Below are positions 45,426-54,993 of a stretch of 64,000 nt of DNA, one piece after another; the first letter of the stretch is position 1, and each line of letters begins with the position of its first letter. Below the pieces are notes generated by a model. The model was not told where the DNA came from, searched no databases, and worked only from the letters and a program-made list of their open reading frames with translations. Source of the stretch: Desulfogranum mediterraneum DSM 13871 (GTDB lineage: Bacteria > Desulfobacterota > Desulfobulbia > Desulfobulbales > Desulfobulbaceae); assembly GCF_000429965.1 (NCBI RefSeq), contig NZ_AUCW01000012.1:1-64000 (forward strand), given 5' to 3'. The position numbers and the translations under genes were made by a program.

Positions 45426-46066
45426 CGGTCAAACCTGCCAAACATTTGTCCATAGTTGCCCTGGGCCTCCAGAATCAGGTCGCAGAGCTCACGAACCGCG
45501 CCCTGTCCGCCTTCACGCTGGCTAATATAATGAACCCGCTGGATAATTTCAACTCTGGCATTGGCCGGAGCAGCAGCCAGGCCCACCCGGTTGAGCAGGG
45601 GCAGATCGACCCAGTCATCGCCCATGTAGGCGGTCTGCAGGGGCCGCAGGCCGGTGGTTTTGAGAATCTCTTCATAGGCGGAGAGCTTGTCAAACTTGCC
45701 CTGGACCACGTGGGCAAGCTTCAGTTCCTCGGCCCTTCTGGCCACCACCTTGGAGGTCCGGGCGGTGATGATCCCCACCTCGACCCCGCTCTCCTGGAGC
45801 AGCTTGATGCCCAGGCCGTCCTGGGTGTGGAAACTCTTGGCCTCGTCGCCGTCGCTGGTATAGGTGAGGCAGCCGTTGGTGAGGACCCCGTCCACATCCA
45901 GGAGGAGCAGTTTGACCTGCCGGGCCGGGATCAGGGCCTGCTGCCACTCCGGACTGCGATCCAGCGGTTTATTCCGCTCCTGGGCCCGCCGGCGCAGGGC
46001 CTCGGTGAGGCTGCAGTCCGAGGGATAGCCCTCCAGGCCCGGGCCGCCACAGTGCTCAGTCGACAT
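45422..46066 (-). CDS. kdsC: Kdo-8-phosphate phosphatase (HAD family)
   Basis: A 214-residue phosphatase that removes the phosphate from Kdo-8-P made by KdsA. The HAD motif I is LLLDVDGVLTNG (nucleophile D57, acid D59), motif II is in TARTSKVV and motif IV in YMGDDWVDLPLL. The protein has about 45 residues before the HAD core that most KdsC (about 170-190 residues) lack; either an N-terminal extension or a start that lies further in. The chosen ATG overlaps the end of kdsA by 11 bases and no good internal start is seen. Confidence 0.9.
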   Translation of the reverse strand: MSTEHCGGPGLEGYPSDCSLTEALRRRAQERNKPLDRSPEWQQALIPARQVKLLLLDVDGVLTNGCLTYTSDGDEAKSFHTQDGLGIKLLQESGVEVGIITARTSKVVARRAEELKLAHVVQGKFDKLSAYEEILKTTGLRPLQTAYMGDDWVDLPLLNRVGLAAAPANARVEIIQRVHYISQREGGQGAVRELCDLILEAQGNYGQMFGRFDR

Positions 46067-46904
46067 GAGACCCCCCGGAGACCAGCTGATGGATGGCGAC
46101 CAGCTCCCGGAGGAGCTGCTCCACCCCAGCCAAGGGGAGCGAGTTGGGACCGTCGCAGAGGGCCTTGTCCGGCTCCGGATGGACCTCCAGAAAGAGACCG
46201 TCTATGCCGGCGGCCACGGCAGCCCTGGTCAACGGGGCGATGAAATCCCGTTGACCGGCCGAGGAACCGCCGGCACCGCCGGGCAATTGGACCGAGTGGG
46301 TGCCGTCAAAGACCACCGGACAGCCATGGGAACGCATCACCGGCAGGGAGCGCATATCCACCACCAGGTTGTTGTAGCCAAAGCTGGCCCCGCGCTCGGT
46401 CAGGAGGATATCCCGGCAACCGGAGCCGCGGAGCTTGTTGACCGCATGGGCCATGTCCCAGGGGCTGACAAACTGGCCCTTCTTGACATTGACCACCCGG
46501 CCGGTGGCCGCAGCCGCTGCCAGCAGGTCGGTCTGCCGGCAGAGAAAGGCCGGAATCTGGAGGATATCCAGGGTATCGGCGGCCAGTTCGGCCTGGGCCG
46601 GTTCATGGATATCGGAAACCACGGGCACCCCCACCTCTTCACGGATCTTGCCCAGCTGGCGCAGCCCCTGGGTAAGTCCCGGACCGCGGAAGCTGTCCAG
46701 GGAGGTCCGGTTGGCCTTGTCATAGGAGGCCTTGAAGACATAGGGGAGGCCGAGGCGGGAGGTGATGGCCTTCATCTCCCGGGCAATATCCATGGCCAGC
46801 TCCTGGGACTCCAGGGCACAGGGGCCGGCCATGATCAGCAGGGGGTTGCCCGGACCGACGGTGATGGTACCGGCGGCCAGGGTCTGGATCAGCAGATTGT
46901 TCAT
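46056..46904 (-). CDS. kdsA: Kdo-8-phosphate synthase
   Basis: A 282-residue TIM-barrel enzyme condensing arabinose-5-phosphate with phosphoenolpyruvate to Kdo-8-P, for the LPS inner core. Typical blocks are IMAGPCALESQELAMD, YVFKASYDKANRTS, PVVSDIHEPAQAE, QIPAFLCRQTDLL and VVFDGTHSVQLPG. Usual length. It lies 41 bases after pyrG and its 3' end overlaps kdsC. Confidence 0.95.
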   Translation of the reverse strand: MNNLLIQTLAAGTITVGPGNPLLIMAGPCALESQELAMDIAREMKAITSRLGLPYVFKASYDKANRTSLDSFRGPGLTQGLRQLGKIREEVGVPVVSDIHEPAQAELAADTLDILQIPAFLCRQTDLLAAAAATGRVVNVKKGQFVSPWDMAHAVNKLRGSGCRDILLTERGASFGYNNLVVDMRSLPVMRSHGCPVVFDGTHSVQLPGGAGGSSAGQRDFIAPLTRAAVAAGIDGLFLEVHPEPDKALCDGPNSLPLAGVEQLLRELVAIHQLVSGGSHVD

Positions 46905-46945
46905 AGAGGGTCGAATGCTCCAGGCACGCTCTTGATGTTTGCCGG

Positions 46946-48595
46946 CTAGGCCTTGTTATCCAGGGCCGCCTTGATAAAGTCCCGAAACAGGGGATGGGGC
47001 TTCATGGGCTTGGATTGAAATTCCGGGTGGAACTGACAGCCCAGGAACCAGGGGTGATCCTTGAGTTCGACGATCTCCACCAGGGTGGTGTCCGGCGAGG
47101 TGCCGCTGACCACCAGACCCGCCTTTTCCAGGGCCTCCCGGTAGTCGTTGTTGAACTCATAGCGGTGACGATGACGTTCGCTGACCTCTGCCTGCTGATA
47201 GGCGGCCGCGGCATGGGTCTCGTCGACCAGCACACAGGGGTAGGCCCCCAGGCGCAGGGTACCGCCCATATCGGAATCTTCGTTGCGGAGCTCGGTCTTG
47301 CCGCTGCGGAAATCATACCACTCCTTCATCAGGTAGATCACCGGATTGGGGGTGTCGGCGGCAAACTCCACCGAGTGCGCCTTCTTGATCTTGGCGATAT
47401 TACGGGCAAACTCCACCACCGCCAGCTGCATCCCCAGACAGATCCCCAGGAACGGGACCTTGTTCTCCCGGGCATAGGAGATGGCCTTGATCTTGCCCTC
47501 CATGCCCCGGCTGCCGAAACCGCCGGGCACCAGGATGCCGTCACAGCCCTCGAGGCTCTCCACCTTGTCGCTGTCTTCCAGCTCATCGGCGGAGATGTAG
47601 CGCAGCTCCACCTTGGCGTCGTTGGCAATCCCCCCATGGACCAGGGCCTCGTGGAGGCTCTTGTAGGACTCGGTCAGGTCCACATACTTGCCGGTAATGC
47701 CGATGGTCACCGTATGTTTGGGGTGCTTGATCTTATGGACCAGCTCTTCCCAGGGCTTGACATTGGGGGCCCCGGTCCAGATCCCCAGTTTTTCCAGGAT
47801 CCGGTCATCCACGCCCTCTTCATGGAGCGAGAGGGGCACCTCGTAGATGGACTCCACATCCACCGAGGAGATCACCGAGCTGGCCTCCACATTACAGAAC
47901 AGGGCGATCTTCTTCTTGAGATGATCGCTGAGCGGGGCCTCGGTGCGGCACATCAGGATATCGGGCTGGATCCCGGAGGCCAGCAGTTCCTTGACCGAGT
48001 GCTGGGTGGGTTTGGTCTTGACCTCGCCGGCGGTCTTGATATAGGGCACCAGGGTCAGATGGATGAAGAGGGAGTACTCCCGGGTCAGGTCGGAACGGAG
48101 CTGACGGATCGCCTCGATAAAGGGCAGTCCTTCGATATCCCCCACCGTGCCGCCGATCTCGATGATGGCGATATCCGCGATGCCGTCCAGCTGGAGCACC
48201 GCCTCCTTGATCTCGTCGGTGATATGGGGAATCACCTGGACCGTGCCGCCGAGATACTCACCCCGCCGTTCCTTCATGATCACCGAGTGATAGATCCGCC
48301 CTGAGGTGTAGTTGTTCTTCTGGGCCATCACCGCGTCGGTATAGCGTTCGTAATGACCCATATCCAGGTCCGTCTCAGCCCCGTCATCGGTCACATAGAC
48401 CTCACCATGTTGAAAGGGATTCATGGTCCCGGGATCGACATTGATGTAGGGGTCGAGCTTCTGAAAGGTAACGGTCATCCCCCTGCATTCCAGCAGGGAG
48501 CCGATGGCGGCCGCAGCCAGTCCCTTTCCCAGGGAGGAAAGGACACCGCCGGTAATAAAAATAAACTTGGTCTTCTTACTCAGAGAGTTTTTCAT
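46946..48595 (-). CDS. pyrG: CTP synthase
   Basis: A 549-residue enzyme forming CTP from UTP, ATP and glutamine. The synthase domain starts with [20 protein letters not shown] and contains [21 protein letters not shown]; the glutamine amidotransferase domain has [15 protein letters not shown], with its catalytic cysteine, and a C-terminal [14 protein letters not shown]. Start preceded by AGGTGA. First gene of a pyrG-kdsA-kdsC-lptC operon; CTP is also the co-substrate that activates Kdo. Confidence 0.97.
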   Translation of the reverse strand: MKNSLSKKTKFIFITGGVLSSLGKGLAAAAIGSLLECRGMTVTFQKLDPYINVDPGTMNPFQHGEVYVTDDGAETDLDMGHYERYTDAVMAQKNNYTSGRIYHSVIMKERRGEYLGGTVQVIPHITDEIKEAVLQLDGIADIAIIEIGGTVGDIEGLPFIEAIRQLRSDLTREYSLFIHLTLVPYIKTAGEVKTKPTQHSVKELLASGIQPDILMCRTEAPLSDHLKKKIALFCNVEASSVISSVDVESIYEVPLSLHEEGVDDRILEKLGIWTGAPNVKPWEELVHKIKHPKHTVTIGITGKYVDLTESYKSLHEALVHGGIANDAKVELRYISADELEDSDKVESLEGCDGILVPGGFGSRGMEGKIKAISYARENKVPFLGICLGMQLAVVEFARNIAKIKKAHSVEFAADTPNPVIYLMKEWYDFRSGKTELRNEDSDMGGTLRLGAYPCVLVDETHAAAAYQQAEVSERHRHRYEFNNDYREALEKAGLVVSGTSPDTTLVEIVELKDHPWFLGCQFHPEFQSKPMKPHPLFRDFIKAALDNKA

Positions 48596-48651
48596 AGGTC
48601 ACCTGGTCACGCTGGAATAAAGGGGGAATCGAGCAGCCGGCGGCTGTCTTC

Positions 48652-48695
48652 AGGGCAGCTTGAATAGTTGGAGATGTTGTTCAAAGTGCCCTTTA
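48652..48695. repeat. Miniature A-family element
   Basis: Short palindromic remnant: AGGGCAGCTTGAATAG at one end and TTCAAAGTGCCCTTTA at the other, with about 12 bases between. It lies in the 375-base divergent spacer between pyrG and tex, which otherwise shows nothing I can name. Confidence 0.45.
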
Positions 48696-48970
48696 TTTAG
48701 GCTGGAAGAAAACTATACACGATCTCCGTGGTGATGACAACCGGGTCCGGCAAGGAAAAAATGCGTTTAAAACGAGTTTTTTTCACGACCCTCTATGCCA
48801 ACCAGCTGTCATTGATCGGACCTGTCCCAGAGGGCTGCACCTTTGCCTGCACAACCGCGCTCTGCCGGAGCAAGAAGCCTGGAAAAGAGCTGCCAAGCAG
48901 GGGAAGAGCTGGTATATTACCCCTCCACTGCAGCCCATTTCCCCTTCCCCCTTGCCGGAATCCTTGCACC

Positions 48971-51094
48971 ATGAACACCCATGCCAAGCCCATTGCCCAA
49001 GAGCTCTCGGTCCGCCCTGCCCAGGTAAGCGCTGTCAGCGAGTTGCTGGCAGGCGGGGCCACCATCCCCTTTATCTCCAGGTACCGCAAGGAGGCGACCG
49101 GCGGCCTGGACGAGGTCCAGATCAGCACCATCCGGGACCAGCTCAACCAACGGGCCGAGCTGGATAAACGACGCGAGGTCATCGTGGCCTCGCTCACAGA
49201 ACGGCAACTGCTCACCCCGCCCCTGGAGCAGGCCATTGGCAAGGCCCAGTCCCTCACCGTGCTGGAGGACCTCTACCTGCCCCACCGCCCCAAACGCAGG
49301 ACCAGGGCGGCCATCGCCCGCGAACGCGGTCTGGAGCCCCTGGCCACGGCCCTGCTCAGCCAGGGAGGTCCCCTGCCGGAGGCCAAGTCCCTGCTCAACC
49401 CGGAACAGCAGCTCTCCACAGAGGAGGAGGTCCTGGCCGGGGCCAGGGATATCATCGCCGAAAAAATCAGCGAAGAACCGCAGGTCCGTACCCTGCTGAG
49501 ACAGCTCTTCAGCCGCGAGGCCCAGATCAGCAGCAAGGTGGTGGAGAAGAACCGTGAACAGGGGGGCAAGTTTAAGGATTACTTTGACCGCCGGGAAGCG
49601 GCGGCCAAGGTGGCGGGTCACCGCTTCCTGGCCATGCTCAGGGGTGAGCAGGAGAAGGTGCTCCGCCTGACGATCCGCCCCCCGGAGGAGCATGCCCTGG
49701 AGCTGCTCAGCAGGCGCTATCCTGGCAGCGACACCTTTCGCGGGCAGCAACTCCAGCTGGCCTGCACCGACGCCTACAGGCGGCTGCTGGCCCCTTCCCT
49801 GGAAAACGAACTCCGCGCCGAACTCAAGGCCCAGGCCGACCGGGAGGCCATCACCGTCTTTGCCGACAACCTCCGCGAGCTGCTCCTGGCCCCGCCCCTG
49901 GGGCAGAAACGGGTCCTGGCCCTGGACCCCGGATTTCGCACCGGGGCCAAGCTGGTCTGCCTGGATCGCTACGGCAGCCTGCTCCACCACACCACCATCT
50001 ACCCCACCCTCTCAGCCAGCCAACAGCAGCAGGCGGCCGAAACGGTGCGCTCGCTCTGCTCACGCCACCGGATCGAGGCCATTGCCATCGGCAACGGCAC
50101 CGCAGGCAGGGAGACGGAACGCTTTATCCAGGAACTGGGCCTGGGGGATGGGGTCCTGGTGACCATGGTGGATGAGAGCGGGGCCTCGATCTACTCGGCC
50201 TCGGAGATTGCCCGCCAGGAGTTCCCGGACCACGACCTCACCGTCCGCGGGGCAATCTCCATCGGCAGGCGGCTCCAGGATCCCCTGGCAGAGCTGGTCA
50301 AGCTGGATCCCAAGTCCATCGGGGTGGGTCAGTACCAGCACGACGTCCAGCAGAAGGCCCTGAAACAGGGGCTGGACGAGGTGGTGATCCGCTGCGTCAA
50401 CATGGTGGGGGTGGACCTGAACACGGCCAGCGAACCGCTGCTGACCTATATCTCCGGCCTGGGACCGACCCTGGCCAGGAACATCGTGGCCATGCGCCGG
50501 GAGAACGGCCCCTTTGCCTCCAGAAGAGGACTACTCAAGGTGCCCCGCCTGGGTGCCAAGGCCTATGAGCAGTGTGCCGGTTTCCTCCGGATCAGGGAGG
50601 CAGACAATCCCCTGGATAATACCGGGGTCCACCCGGAGCGCTACCCCCTGGTCCAGCAGATGGCCAAAGACCAGGGCTGCAGCCTCGACGAGCTGATCGA
50701 CAGCCAGGAGCGGCGCAGGAAGATCCAGCCGGAACGGTACCTCAGCGATACCGTGGGCATGCCCACCTTGAAGGATATCCTGGCAGAACTGGAAAAGCCC
50801 GGCCGCGACCCCAGGGCAGGCTTCACCAGCTTTGCCTTTGCCGAGGGGGTGGAAAAGATCAGCGACCTGGAGCCGGGCATGACCCTGCCGGGGATTGTCA
50901 CCAATGTGACCAAGTTCGGGGCCTTTGTCGACATCGGGGTCCACCAGGACGGCCTGGTCCACATCAGCCAGTTGGCCGACCGCTTTGTCCGGGACCCGGG
51001 CGAGATCGTCAAGGTCCGCCAGCAGGTGGAGGTCCGGGTCCTGGAGGTGGACCCGGAGCGAAAACGGATCAGCCTCTCCATGCGCCGGGCCTAG
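48971..51094 (+). CDS. tex: Tex-family RNA-binding transcription accessory protein
   Basis: A 707-residue protein of the Tex (toxin-expression) family. Domains in order: an N-terminal helix-rich Tex region, a YqgF/RuvX-like RNase H fold (VLALDPGFRTGAKLVCLDRYG...), a helix-hairpin-helix pair (SGLGPTLARNIVAMR, GLLKVPRLGAKAYEQC) and a C-terminal S1 domain (ITPGIV-like block GIVTNVTKFGAFVDIGVHQ). It binds structured RNA and influences transcription. The start at 48971 matches the family N terminus; upstream frame lacks similarity. It converges on the Prx-like gene with 43 bases between stops. Confidence 0.93.
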   Translation: MNTHAKPIAQELSVRPAQVSAVSELLAGGATIPFISRYRKEATGGLDEVQISTIRDQLNQRAELDKRREVIVASLTERQLLTPPLEQAIGKAQSLTVLEDLYLPHRPKRRTRAAIARERGLEPLATALLSQGGPLPEAKSLLNPEQQLSTEEEVLAGARDIIAEKISEEPQVRTLLRQLFSREAQISSKVVEKNREQGGKFKDYFDRREAAAKVAGHRFLAMLRGEQEKVLRLTIRPPEEHALELLSRRYPGSDTFRGQQLQLACTDAYRRLLAPSLENELRAELKAQADREAITVFADNLRELLLAPPLGQKRVLALDPGFRTGAKLVCLDRYGSLLHHTTIYPTLSASQQQQAAETVRSLCSRHRIEAIAIGNGTAGRETERFIQELGLGDGVLVTMVDESGASIYSASEIARQEFPDHDLTVRGAISIGRRLQDPLAELVKLDPKSIGVGQYQHDVQQKALKQGLDEVVIRCVNMVGVDLNTASEPLLTYISGLGPTLARNIVAMRRENGPFASRRGLLKVPRLGAKAYEQCAGFLRIREADNPLDNTGVHPERYPLVQQMAKDQGCSLDELIDSQERRRKIQPERYLSDTVGMPTLKDILAELEKPGRDPRAGFTSFAFAEGVEKISDLEPGMTLPGIVTNVTKFGAFVDIGVHQDGLVHISQLADRFVRDPGEIVKVRQQVEVRVLEVDPERKRISLSMRRA

Positions 51095-51137
51095 CCCGAA
51101 CCGAGGCCAGCCCTAAGGGTCCGGCTGCAGCCCGGGT

Positions 51138-51788
51138 TTAGCCCGCCAGTGCCCGCAGGTCGGCGACGGTCTTCTCCGGCTCCGGCCGCCGGGTATAGTC
51201 CGGATCCAGGTCTGCGGCCACGATGATGCCGCCCCGGTCGACCAGGTAGCGGGCCGGGATGGCCAGGCTCCAGGAGTCCTCACCGTTTAAGCGGGGCAGA
51301 TCCAGGGAAAAGGAACGATAGACCTCGCGGAGATAGTCGGGCAGGAGATGACGCAGTCCGCAACGGGCGGCCAACTGGTTGCCCTCGTCTCTGAGAATGG
51401 CAAAACTCAGGCCATGGCTGGTTTTCATCTTCCGTAAAAACTCCGGCCGTTGGGGACAGATCGCCACCAGACGTCCCCCCAACTCCTCGATGGTGGGGAC
51501 CACCTGCTGCAGAGCTTCCAGCTCTGCGTTACAGTAGGGTCACCACACCCCCCGATAGAAGCTGAGCACCAGCGGCCCTCCGGCCAGGAGCTCTGCCGAG
51601 CCGAGCAGCTGGCCGCTGTCGCTCTTGAGGCTGAAACCAGGCAACGGGTCCCCCACCCCCAGGGCCTGCTCGACCAGCCCGGAGTTGCGGAGTTCCTCGG
51701 TGGCCCGGTGCATCTTGGCCAGGGCCTCGGCCGGAATCCGTTTCCCGGCCTGCTCTCGGATCGCGTCCAATTTCGCAGCAAGTGTCAT
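51138..51788 (-). CDS. Peroxiredoxin-like selenoprotein (AhpC/TSA superfamily), in-frame TGA read as Sec
   Basis: A 216-residue protein of the peroxiredoxin-like family. Reading on the minus strand, codons 78-82 give YRGVW, codon 83 is TGA, and codons 84-89 give PYCNAE. In the family this position is normally the first cysteine of the WCPYC active site, so the TGA replaces the redox cysteine and is best read as selenocysteine (Sec83, with Cys86). Both halves are in one frame and both are conserved (for example VVPTIEELGGRLVAICPQ). A 7-bp hairpin starts 12 bases after the TGA. AGGAGGT precedes the ATG. Function: probably peroxide or disulfide reduction with a Sec/Cys pair. The alternative of a nonsense mutation is unlikely given the intact C-terminal half. 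Confidence 0.85.
51509..51527 (-). promoter_or_regulatory. Candidate bacterial SECIS hairpin
   Basis: Minus strand: GCAGAGC, loop TGGAA, GCTCTGC: a perfect 7-bp stem inside the coding sequence. It starts 12 bases after the TGA, putting the apical loop 19 bases downstream, in the 16-37-base range of known bacterial SECIS, and the loop contains a GG. SelB recognition is inference. Confidence 0.7.
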
Positions 51789-51837
51789 AAGATACCTCCT
51801 CCTCCATCTCCAGGGAATGATTCACAGCTTGACAGGC

Positions 51838-52956
51838 TCAGTCCCCATCCCTGGGATCGACCGTAGCCGTCTCTTCCGGATGAACGACATCCTCCCCAAG
51901 GGGCACCAGCCAGAACCCGCCTGCGGCCAGCGGCTGCACCCTGGCTGCTGCCTGCTGGTCAGCGGCCAGGGCCTGCTCCAGGTCCTGGAGGGGTTCCCTG
52001 TAGCCGGTGTCCGCCAGTTGAAACATGCCGTAATGGATGGGCAGCATATAGGGCCTGCCCAGGTCTGCCCAGGCCTGAAGCGCCTCCCGGGGATTCATAT
52101 GGCCATAGGCCATGAACCAGCGCGGGCTATAGTCGCCGATGGGCAGGATGGCCAGCCGAAAGGAGCCGAAGCGCTGCCTGGCCGCCTGGAAGGCCTGACC
52201 CCGGCCATAGCCGGAGTCGCCGTCAAAGAAGATGTTGCCCCGGGGAGTGGTGAGTACAAAGGCGGCCCAGAGGGCCTGGTTGCGATCAAACAGCCCCCGG
52301 GCCGACCAGTGCTGGACCGGGAGCAGATGGACCCGCAGCTGCGGCCCCACCTCCACCCCGGCGCCCCAGTCATAGGCCTCCACCCGGATGGCCGGGTTAT
52401 GGGCGGTGATGATCCGGTCGTTGCCCAGGGGGACGATTATCCTGGGCTGGTCCCGCTGCCAGAGGTGATCCAGGCTGACCAGGTCCAGGTGATCGTAATG
52501 GTTGTGGCTGATCCAGATCAGATCGATGGGCGGCAGATCTTCCAGGGAGACCCCGGGCGGATGGACCCGCCTGGGACCGGCCCAACTCACCGGGCTGGTC
52601 CGCTCCGAAAAGAGCGGGTCGGTGAGAATATTGAGCCCCTGGGTCTGAATCAGCACCGTGGCATGGCCGACCAGGGCAACCCGCAGCTGCTCCCCCTCCA
52701 CCCGTGCAGGGGGATGATCGTAGCGGGCCAGCTCACTGAAGCGTGGCCAGGCGCCCCTCTCACCGCTAAGGCGCCACTTGAGGAACTCGGCAAAGCCCTT
52801 GTGCATGGGCTGGCCGGGGTTGAAAAAACGACTCCCGTCAAAGTGGTCACTCTCGGGCCCCTGGTAATAGCGGCTGCAGCCGGAGTTCAGGGTGAGCAGG
52901 GCCCAGACCATAACCAGGCCTCCAAGCAGTTGAGTTGCAATCTTAATGACGTTCAT
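51838..52956 (-). CDS. MBL-fold metallo-hydrolase (NAPE-PLD/UlaG-like)
   Basis: A 372-residue metallo-beta-lactamase-fold protein with an N-terminal export signal or membrane anchor (ATQLLGGLVMVWALLTL). A cysteine after NSG might be lipidated, but the lipobox is weak. Metal motifs: VALVGHATVLI, SHNHYDHLD (HxHxDH), VQHWSARG, FDGDSGYG and LPIHYGMFQ. This layout resembles N-acyl phosphatidylethanolamine phospholipase D-like and RomA-like proteins. Substrate unknown; envelope location likely. The start overlaps the last bases of the SRPBCC gene, so the two are coupled. Confidence 0.83.
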   Translation of the reverse strand: MNVIKIATQLLGGLVMVWALLTLNSGCSRYYQGPESDHFDGSRFFNPGQPMHKGFAEFLKWRLSGERGAWPRFSELARYDHPPARVEGEQLRVALVGHATVLIQTQGLNILTDPLFSERTSPVSWAGPRRVHPPGVSLEDLPPIDLIWISHNHYDHLDLVSLDHLWQRDQPRIIVPLGNDRIITAHNPAIRVEAYDWGAGVEVGPQLRVHLLPVQHWSARGLFDRNQALWAAFVLTTPRGNIFFDGDSGYGRGQAFQAARQRFGSFRLAILPIGDYSPRWFMAYGHMNPREALQAWADLGRPYMLPIHYGMFQLADTGYREPLQDLEQALAADQQAAARVQPLAAGGFWLVPLGEDVVHPEETATVDPRDGD

Positions 52957-53441
52957 TGGCCCAAACCTGCACCTTTTTCCTCTCCTGCTCCCTGATCCAG
53001 GAGCTGGTGGAGTTGTTCCCGGCGGTAGCTGAAGATACGCTCCAGGGTCCTGCGGATATAGAGGTCGTGGAGCAGTGAGCCCAACAGCCCCAGGGGCGGT
53101 TGATAGTGCACCCTGTCCAGCATCACGACCTCATCCCCCTGTTGCTCGAGCTGATGATAGTGATACCAGAAACGATAGGGGCCCAGCCGTTGCTCGTCAA
53201 CAAAGGAGTGGAGTTCCCGGATATGCTTGATCTCCGTCACCCAGGCGTGGGTGCCCAGCAGGGGGATGGTGATACGATACTCGACGACCAGACCGTTGTA
53301 CATCACCCGGGGCAGCTCGGAGACGATCCGAAAACGAAGATCCGGCGGGGTGATCCGGTCCAGGTTGGCAGGATGCCGGAGAAACGCCCAGACCCTCTCC
53401 AGAGGGGCAGCCAGCCGCTGACTGCGCTCCAGTAGATACAT
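52953..53441 (-). CDS. SRPBCC (START-like) family protein
   Basis: A 162-residue ligand-binding-fold protein. N-terminal strand and helix (YLLERSQRLAAPLERVWAF) lead to the typical LRHPANLDRITPPDLRF block and later strands. Members of the group bind lipids or aromatic compounds, or act as cyclases. It has AGGAGG 4 bases before the ATG and its 3' end overlaps the MBL-fold gene (ATGA). Substrate unknown. Confidence 0.82.
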   Translation of the reverse strand: MYLLERSQRLAAPLERVWAFLRHPANLDRITPPDLRFRIVSELPRVMYNGLVVEYRITIPLLGTHAWVTEIKHIRELHSFVDEQRLGPYRFWYHYHQLEQQGDEVVMLDRVHYQPPLGLLGSLLHDLYIRRTLERIFSYRREQLHQLLDQGAGEEKGAGLGQ

Positions 53442-53510
53442 GATTCCTCCTGATCAGGATTATCCTGTGATATCGCCTGAGAGTGCCCGTCCCCAGCTGC
53501 TGTGCCCGAC

Positions 53511-54140
53511 TCAGGCCCAGAGGGAGACCTCCAGCTGGGTGGCCACGGCCCGGACGATATCGGTCCGAGTCACGATCCCCAGCAGTTGAGCGTGACGGTC
53601 AACAACGGGCAGGCTGTTAAAACGACAATCACAGAGCACCCGGGCGATATGCTGAAGAGCTACGGCCGGCTCGACCGTGACCACCTGGGGGGACATGATC
53701 ATTCCCAGGGGATGATCAGCGGCCTTAAGATCAGCAGCCTTAAGGACGCTCTCGCCGTTCACCACCAGCACCTTCAACAGGTCACCTCGAGTCGTGATCC
53801 CCACTAGCTGTCCCTGGTGGTCGACCACCGGAACCTGGCTGATCCGGTTGTGACAGAGCAGCTCCCAGCAGGCCTCGGGAGAAAAGCTCTCAGGCACGGT
53901 GATCACCGGGGCGTGCATGAGCTGCCCCCCCTGGACAACGGGATGCTCCAGGTGAGGGGGAAGGTGCTGTTGATAGTTGCGGAGCAGGACACGGGATTTC
54001 CCGGCAGCGCCCAGGTCAGCAGCCGGCTCGTCACGCCTCCGCTGATGGGCCGCAATCGCAGGATGAAGCCGCTTCACCCGATACAGGGCCTCCAGTGAAT
54101 CGTGAAGACTGCGGCCCGTGACCTCATATACGGCAAACAT
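53511..54140 (-). CDS. CBS-domain protein
   Basis: A 209-residue cytosolic protein with two tandem CBS motifs in its C-terminal half. They show the paired patterns SQVPVVDHQGQLVGITTRGDLL and SLPVVDRHAQLLGIVTRTDIV. CBS pairs bind adenosyl nucleotides such as AMP or SAM and usually sense energy status. The N-terminal 70 residues are basic with no known domain. Only a weak G-rich ribosome site is visible before the ATG. Its partner or effector is not evident from the context. Confidence 0.85.
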   Translation of the reverse strand: MFAVYEVTGRSLHDSLEALYRVKRLHPAIAAHQRRRDEPAADLGAAGKSRVLLRNYQQHLPPHLEHPVVQGGQLMHAPVITVPESFSPEACWELLCHNRISQVPVVDHQGQLVGITTRGDLLKVLVVNGESVLKAADLKAADHPLGMIMSPQVVTVEPAVALQHIARVLCDCRFNSLPVVDRHAQLLGIVTRTDIVRAVATQLEVSLWA

Positions 54141-54270
54141 AACCCTACCCCAAAAGACCGGCGACTCGAAACTCGAAAGAGGGACTCTCCTCTATAGAAT
54201 AATCAGCCTGGGCTAAGGATCAATCCGTCTGCCGGCACACCATGGCCATTCGGCCCTACAGCAAACGGAC

Positions 54271-54792
54271 TTAGCTGCTCAGGGCCCTGAGCACCGCCGG
54301 CATAAAGACCGGCAGATCGTCCGGGGTGCGGCTGGTGATGAGCTTGCCATCCACCACCACCTCCTGGTCGACCCACCGGGCTCCGGCGTGGATCAGGTCA
54401 TCCTTGATGGCAAAGAAGGAGGTGAGCCTCCGTCCCTGAACCACCTTGGCCGAGGCCAGCATCCAACCGGCATGGCAGATGGCCGCCACCACCTTGCCCT
54501 GGTTGACGCCATCGGCCACCAGGCCGACCATCTCGGGATAGCGGCGCATCATATCCGGGGCATAACCACCGGGAATGATGATGCCGTCAAACTCTGCAGC
54601 ATGAACCTGGCCGGCCACGGTATCGGGCCGGACCACGGTCCCGGGCTTGCCGGTATAGCTGCTCGCACTGCCGCTGCCGACCACCACTACCCGGGCTCCG
54701 GCTTCCTGCAAACGGTAATAGGGATACCAGAACTCATGGACATTAAAGAGCTCTTCCACCAGGATCGCGACCTTCTTGCCTGCACATTCCAT
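54271..54792 (-). CDS. DJ-1/PfpI-family protein
   Basis: A 173-residue protein of the DJ-1/ThiJ/PfpI superfamily. The nucleophile elbow is AICHAGWML (C106, H107), the acidic residue lies in LVEELF (E14 or E15), and the IIIPGGYAPDMM loop is present. PfpI-type members have been described as proteases, chaperones or deglycases; the exact activity here is unknown. The start at 54792 is set by GGAGGAGG; an ATG 51 bases upstream lies in repeat A6's neighbourhood and is not family-like. Confidence 0.88.
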   Translation of the reverse strand: MECAGKKVAILVEELFNVHEFWYPYYRLQEAGARVVVVGSGSASSYTGKPGTVVRPDTVAGQVHAAEFDGIIIPGGYAPDMMRRYPEMVGLVADGVNQGKVVAAICHAGWMLASAKVVQGRRLTSFFAIKDDLIHAGARWVDQEVVVDGKLITSRTPDDLPVFMPAVLRALSS

Positions 54793-54810
54793 GCTTCCTC
54801 CTCCTGTTAC

Positions 54811-54953
54811 GGCAACCTTGAAACATTGCCTTCTCTTTCTCACCCTGCCTTATGATGTAGATTGTATCCTCGGAATATCCGTTACCTGACTGCGACAACA
54901 TCTCGCCCATGCCTTGAGCCGGATCGAAACATCTCCTTTTTCAAAACACCCTT
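54811..54953 (-). repeat. A-family element, diverged copy A6
   Basis: From GGCAACCTTGAAACATTG to CCTTTTTCAAAACACCC, with internal ATCCTCGGAATATC and TGAGCCGGATCGAAAC that correspond to inner blocks of A3. More diverged than A7. It ends 7 bases before the ribosome site of the DJ-1 gene. Confidence 0.7.
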
Positions 54954-54993
54954 ACTCCTGTACAAAGGCCGGCTTAGGGCCCATAATTATCCT

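Noticed and set aside
46994-48304. 436-codon open frame on the plus strand
   Set aside because: Antisense to pyrG, no ribosome site and no recognisable motif.
51138-51788. Reading the Prx-like locus as two separate genes or a nonsense-mutated pseudogene
   Set aside because: Both halves share one frame, both are conserved, the TGA falls exactly on the redox cysteine and a SECIS-like hairpin follows.
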